Under the pieces are notes generated by a model. The model searched no databases. It was not told where the DNA came from and saw only the letters and a program-made list of their open reading frames with translations. Positions 5,337-8,393 of a DNA stretch of 8,393 bases are shown here, piece by piece (position 1 is the stretch's first letter; every line of letters starts with the position of its first letter). Source of the DNA: Hydrogenothermaceae bacterium (GTDB taxonomy: Bacteria; Aquificota; Aquificae; Hydrogenothermales; Hydrogenothermaceae); assembly GCA_026984415.1 (NCBI GenBank), contig JALSSE010000366.1, positions 1 through 8,393 on the forward strand, written 5' to 3'. A program made the position numbers and the translations under genes.

Positions 5337-7658
5337 ATGGAAATAAAAAAAGTGTTTCTTAAAAGGTGGATTAGATTGTCAGTATTTATGTCTATTGTTT
5401 TAATTTTATTCTCAATTTTTTCTTGTGGTGGTGCTGCAGACCAGACATCTACCCAGTCATTAGAACAGTATCCAGAAGAAATCATAACAGACCAATCTTT
5501 ATCACAGTATAAAATCTATGTTTTAGGAAATGACAATGCCCTTAATTTTGCCGCAAAAGAATTATCTGAAAGATTATCAAAACTTACCAAAACAGATATA
5601 AAAATCTATCAGGAAAATTTCTTTAGAAAAGAATTCCTCAATGAAAAAGCAATAATTTTAGGAACAGAAAAAAATATAAATTTATTAAAGGCTTTAAATT
5701 CATCTTTAAAAACAACAAAAGACGAAGCTTTCTTACTGAAAAGTAAAGGAAATAGTCTTATTATAATCGGTAAAAAACCTATTGGAACAATTTACGGGGT
5801 TTATGAATTTTTAGAAAAATATGTAGGTTTTAAATGGTTATCAAAAGATTATGAATATATACCAAAGAATGTTAATTTTGATTTGTCTAAAATAAATGAG
5901 ATAAATAAGCCACGATTTATATATAGAGAAGTATTTATAAATGAAGGTGATAATCCTGATTTCGCATTAAAATTAAGAGACAACGGAAGGTTAGGACACA
6001 GAAATTTAATTCCTTTAAAATATGGAAATGTATTTATAAAAGGAGCACATGAATTAATACCTGAAAAATATAAAAAATCACACCCTGAATTTTTCTGTGG
6101 TGGTCAGTTAGATTACACTTTAAACAAGGTAAAAAAAATTGCTTTAAAAAGTGTAAATAGAGAATTAAAAAAGCTTGATAATTCTATACATTACTACTTT
6201 GTAATTGGACACAGGGATATAGGTTCTTACTGTACAAATGATATGAGTAGAAGAAGTATCAAAAGAGGAGGTTCACCGGCAACTCCTTATATTGAATTTG
6301 TAAGTTATATTGCAAGAAAGCTAAAAGACAGATATCCAAATGTTACTTTTTTAGCATCAGCTTACCAGTGGAGTAGAAAACCGCCTAACTCTACCGTTTC
6401 TATACCAGATAATATGGGAATATTTTTCTCTGACATAGATGCAGATTTTTCAAAACCATTAAAACATCTTGTTAACAGACATATTTTAAATGATTTAAAT
6501 GGATGGACTAAACTTACAAAACATATCCTTATATGGCATTACATAACTAATTTTAATAATTACTTGCAACCATTTCCAAATATTAAAGCTACATACATAG
6601 ACATAAAAACATTTGCAAAAATACCTGAAGTTAAAGGTATATTTTTACAGGGAGCTTATGGTCAGGTTACAGGTGATTTATCTGATTTAAAGCTGTGGGT
6701 TTTTTCAAAACTGCTATGGAATCCAAACCAAAAATTAGGTGATTTACTGAGGGAATTTACAAATTATTACTACGGAAAAGGTGCACCTTATATAAGAAAA
6801 TACATAACATTAACTTACAAATCTATAAGGAATAATCCAACTCCGTTATTTGCAAAAACACCTCCATCTGTACCTTACTTAAATGTTGAGTATTTTATCA
6901 AAGCAGAAGATTTATTTAATAAAGCCTTAAAAGCAGTAAAAGGGAATAAAGAATTAGAAAACAGAATTAAAAAAGCCAAATTAAGTGTTGATGTATTGCT
7001 CCTTTTAAATAAAGGAAAATTAGAAAACGAAGCAATGGAAAAAGGTCTTCCGTGGTTTGATGAAGCATATTTACAAAACTTACTTGAAGAAGTAAAACAA
7101 ACAATTAAAAGGGAAAATTTAAAAGGCTATTCAGAAGGAGGTAAAATTGAAGATTTAATTCAGATTTTATCCTTAAATAGAAAAGCGGCGTATACTCCAG
7201 ATAAAGTTATAGGGTTGAAAGAAGGAAAAGACTGGTTTGATTTTCAGGAATACACATTAACAAACTGCTGTGGAACGAGATTAGAGGAAGACTATCTTGC
7301 TTCTGATGGTGTTGCCGTAACTTTACCGGGAAATACACCAGTTTGGGGAATACAGATGAACCTCGGTTATTTACCACCTGAAGGCAAATGGAAAATGTAT
7401 TTTAGAATTCGTATTTCTTTAAAGAAAAATGATATTAATCTAATAGATAAAATAAAATTTGCCTTTAGATACGGAGTTTATCCTTTAACAAGAGGACATG
7501 TTGGGTTTATTACAAGTTTTATTGATGAAGAATACCACACAGTAGAAATTGGAACTTTTGAAAGGAACAAGAATGCATCCCTTTGGATTGCACCACCAAA
7601 CAACGATTTAGTTGAAAAAATATACGTTGATAGGGTTTTCATAGTCAGGGAAAATTGA
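5337..7658 (+). CDS. Predicted lipoprotein with DUF4838 (GH67/GH20-like fold), possible glycan-active protein
   Basis: The reaction is unknown. The 773-residue protein begins with a basic, hydrophobic signal peptide ending in IFSC, so C30 is the likely lipidated cysteine. Residues about 58-180 form an alpha/beta domain like that before alpha-glucuronidase or GH20 barrels, ending in the signature YGVYEFLEKYVGFKWLS (153-169) and YIPKN. About 190-490 is the DUF4838 body: HPEFF (249-253), GQLDYTLNKVKKIA, FVIGHRDIGSYC (288-299), ASAYQWSRKPP (340-350), IWHYITNFNNYLQPFPN (399-415), KGIFLQGAYG and LLWNP with YYYGKGAPYIRKY. A helical part (about 510-615) leads to a beta-rich C-terminal module (about 625-773, ASDGVAVTLPGNTPVWGIQM) resembling the end module of other DUF4838 proteins. 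ATG at 5337 has AAGGTG seven bases upstream. It stands alone between divergent lpxK and the arsC operon. I infer an envelope location and action on exopolysaccharide. Confidence 0.82.
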   Translation: MEIKKVFLKRWIRLSVFMSIVLILFSIFSCGGAADQTSTQSLEQYPEEIITDQSLSQYKIYVLGNDNALNFAAKELSERLSKLTKTDIKIYQENFFRKEFLNEKAIILGTEKNINLLKALNSSLKTTKDEAFLLKSKGNSLIIIGKKPIGTIYGVYEFLEKYVGFKWLSKDYEYIPKNVNFDLSKINEINKPRFIYREVFINEGDNPDFALKLRDNGRLGHRNLIPLKYGNVFIKGAHELIPEKYKKSHPEFFCGGQLDYTLNKVKKIALKSVNRELKKLDNSIHYYFVIGHRDIGSYCTNDMSRRSIKRGGSPATPYIEFVSYIARKLKDRYPNVTFLASAYQWSRKPPNSTVSIPDNMGIFFSDIDADFSKPLKHLVNRHILNDLNGWTKLTKHILIWHYITNFNNYLQPFPNIKATYIDIKTFAKIPEVKGIFLQGAYGQVTGDLSDLKLWVFSKLLWNPNQKLGDLLREFTNYYYGKGAPYIRKYITLTYKSIRNNPTPLFAKTPPSVPYLNVEYFIKAEDLFNKALKAVKGNKELENRIKKAKLSVDVLLLLNKGKLENEAMEKGLPWFDEAYLQNLLEEVKQTIKRENLKGYSEGGKIEDLIQILSLNRKAAYTPDKVIGLKEGKDWFDFQEYTLTNCCGTRLEEDYLASDGVAVTLPGNTPVWGIQMNLGYLPPEGKWKMYFRIRISLKKNDINLIDKIKFAFRYGVYPLTRGHVGFITSFIDEEYHTVEIGTFERNKNASLWIAPPNNDLVEKIYVDRVFIVREN

Positions 7659-7693
7659 TATTTAATCCCTTAGAAGTTTTACTGTATCAATTC

Positions 7694-7716
7694 TTTTTAT
7701 ATATAAAAATTTTTTT
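7694..7716 (+). terminator. Possible weak terminator: AT-only palindrome followed by T7
   Basis: A perfect 16-base palindrome TTTTTATATATAAAAA (7694-7709) is followed by seven T residues, 36 bases after the DUF4838 gene stop. The position suits a terminator, but the stem has no G-C pairs and would be very weak at high temperature. It may instead be part of the AT-rich DNA just upstream of the next promoter. Confidence 0.25.
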
Positions 7717-7721
7717 ATTTA

Positions 7722-7730
7722 TGATATAAT
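7722..7730 (+). promoter_or_regulatory. Extended -10 promoter for the small cysteine protein and arsC
   Basis: TGATATAAT is a perfect extended -10 element (TG, one base, then consensus TATAAT at 7725-7730). Transcription would start near 7737, about 26 bases before the ATG at 7763. The -35 region is only a TATAAA-like AT stretch, which is tolerable with an extended -10. No operator-like inverted repeat was recognised downstream of it, so arsenic control through an ArsR-type repressor is not visible here. Confidence 0.55.
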
Positions 7731-7762
7731 CATATAAATTAAATTTTATATGAGGTGTGAAA

Positions 7763-8041
7763 ATGAAAAAAAGAACAATAAAAGACGTCAGTGAAGTTAA
7801 AAAGACTGAGGGTGGTGTGGTTATTGAGGTGAAAGACAGTTCTGTGGAAGCTCAAAAAGTAAAAGAGATAGTAGAAAACTGCCAGACTGGAAAGTGTGAT
7901 TGTATGAGTGAAGAAACAAAACAAAAAGTGACATTTATGGATTTTAAAGCAGAAAATGGTAAAGTTGCTATTGAAATAAAAGGAGATTTAACTGAAGAAG
8001 AAATTAAAGAAGCAATGAACAGAAGTAAAAAAGAGTTGTAA
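7763..8041 (+). CDS. Small protein of unknown function with a C-x4-C-x-C motif, upstream of arsC
   Basis: I do not recognise this family. The 92-residue, highly charged protein has no signal peptide or membrane segment and is probably cytoplasmic. Its only cysteines, C40, C45 and C47 (NCQTGKCDCM), form a compact cluster that could bind a soft metal or metalloid. The two sides resemble each other: GGVVIEVKDSSVEAQKVKEIV (17-37) and GKVAIEIKGDLTEEEIKEAM (66-85) both read as a strand followed by a helix, suggesting internal duplication. The start is ATG at 7763-7765, with GAGGT (7752-7756) six bases upstream. The in-frame GTG at 7757 touches that ribosome site and is unlikely. The gene follows a strong promoter and ends 21 bases before arsC, so the two are probably co-transcribed. 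An arsenic- or metal-handling role is inference from this context and the cysteines. Confidence 0.75.
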   Translation: MKKRTIKDVSEVKKTEGGVVIEVKDSSVEAQKVKEIVENCQTGKCDCMSEETKQKVTFMDFKAENGKVAIEIKGDLTEEEIKEAMNRSKKEL

Positions 8042-8062
8042 TAAAAGTTAGAGATTGGTTAA

Positions 8063-8393
8063 ATGAGTATTAAAATAGGATTTATATGCACTGGAAACTC
8101 AGCAAGAAGTCAGATGGCTGAAGGATTTGGGAAATACTATACAAAAAAGCTTGGTAAAGGTATAGAAGTTTACTCTGCAGGTTCAAATCCATCTAAATAT
8201 GTTCATCCTTTAGCCATTGAAGTAATGAAAGAAAAAGGAATTGATATATCAAAAAATAAATCAAAATCTTTAGAAGATATACCTTTAAATGAACTTGATT
8301 ATGTTATAACTCTTTGTGGAGATGCTGCTGAAAACTGTCCTGTTATTCCAAATGCAAATACTATCCACTGGGGACTTCCTGACCCTGCAAAAG
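8063..8393 (+). CDS. arsC: Arsenate reductase ArsC, thioredoxin-coupled low-molecular-weight phosphatase type (3' end missing)
   Basis: This enzyme reduces arsenate to arsenite in the cytoplasm, with disulfide exchange through thioredoxin; arsenite is then normally exported. The first 110 residues are present. They show the P-loop CTGNSARSQMAEGFG (C9 to R15-S16), VYSAGSNP (37-43) and HPLAIEVMKEKGIDIS. The redox pair follows in ITLCGDAAENCP (C85 and C92, six residues apart), then HWGLPDPA with the general acid Asp107-Pro. This three-cysteine pattern separates it from plain protein tyrosine phosphatases of the same fold and matches the S. aureus pI258 ArsC type. The position equivalent to Cys15 of that enzyme is Ala14, which is not part of the catalytic relay. 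ATG at 8063 is preceded only by a weak GAGAT (8051-8055), so expression may depend partly on translation of the upstream small gene. About 25-30 residues are probably missing beyond the edge. Confidence 0.9.
   Translation, partial: MSIKIGFICTGNSARSQMAEGFGKYYTKKLGKGIEVYSAGSNPSKYVHPLAIEVMKEKGIDISKNKSKSLEDIPLNELDYVITLCGDAAENCPVIPNANTIHWGLPDPAK

Noticed and set aside
7739..7924. Minus-strand 61-codon frame opposite the small cysteine protein
   Set aside because: It reads through the promoter and ribosome site of the plus-strand gene and is made of Phe/Leu/His runs typical of the antisense of Lys/Glu-rich coding DNA.

Overview
The window looks like chromosome from a Gram-negative, AT-rich, probably thermophilic bacterium. 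The proteins are rich in Lys, Glu and Ile, Shine-Dalgarno sites are strong (AGGAGG or GAGGT), and an outer membrane is implied by lipid A and type II secretion genes. The overall flavour resembles the Hydrogenothermaceae (Aquificota, such as Sulfurihydrogenibium or Persephonella). That placement is inference from style and gene content, not from a search.

Layout. Positions 1-1741 (minus strand) hold a gspC-gspD type II secretion operon; gspD runs off the left edge. A short divergent regulatory region with overlapping inverted repeats separates it from a plus-strand pair at 1888-4187. This pair is an Mrp/ApbC-type P-loop ATPase followed 14 bases later by a protein of the NifS/IscS cysteine desulfurase fold. 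The pair ends in a rho-independent terminator embedded in the 3' end of the convergent lpxK gene (4184-5191, minus), which encodes the lipid A 4'-kinase. A large predicted lipoprotein of the DUF4838 / GH67-GH20-like type follows (5337-7658, plus). The right end (7722-8393) is a promoter driving a 92-residue cysteine-motif protein and a thioredoxin-type arsenate reductase (arsC), cut by the window edge.

Most interesting point. The Mrp and IscS-like proteins would normally be annotated as iron-sulfur carrier and cysteine desulfurase, but each lacks residues central to its textbook activity. The IscS-like protein has Tyr where the PLP-binding Lys should be, and has lost several other cofactor contacts, yet keeps the sulfur-accepting Cys loop. 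The Mrp protein has CPDN where its family normally has CxxC, and contains only one cysteine in total. Together they look like a non-canonical, PLP-independent Fe-S scaffold or assembly pair rather than decayed genes, because both frames and the rest of both folds are intact. A second candidate novelty is the small C-x4-C-x-C protein before arsC. It appears to be an internal duplication with the cysteines at the junction.

No tRNA, rRNA, CRISPR array, insertion sequence or integrase was seen. There is no gene-free stretch longer than 300 bases.
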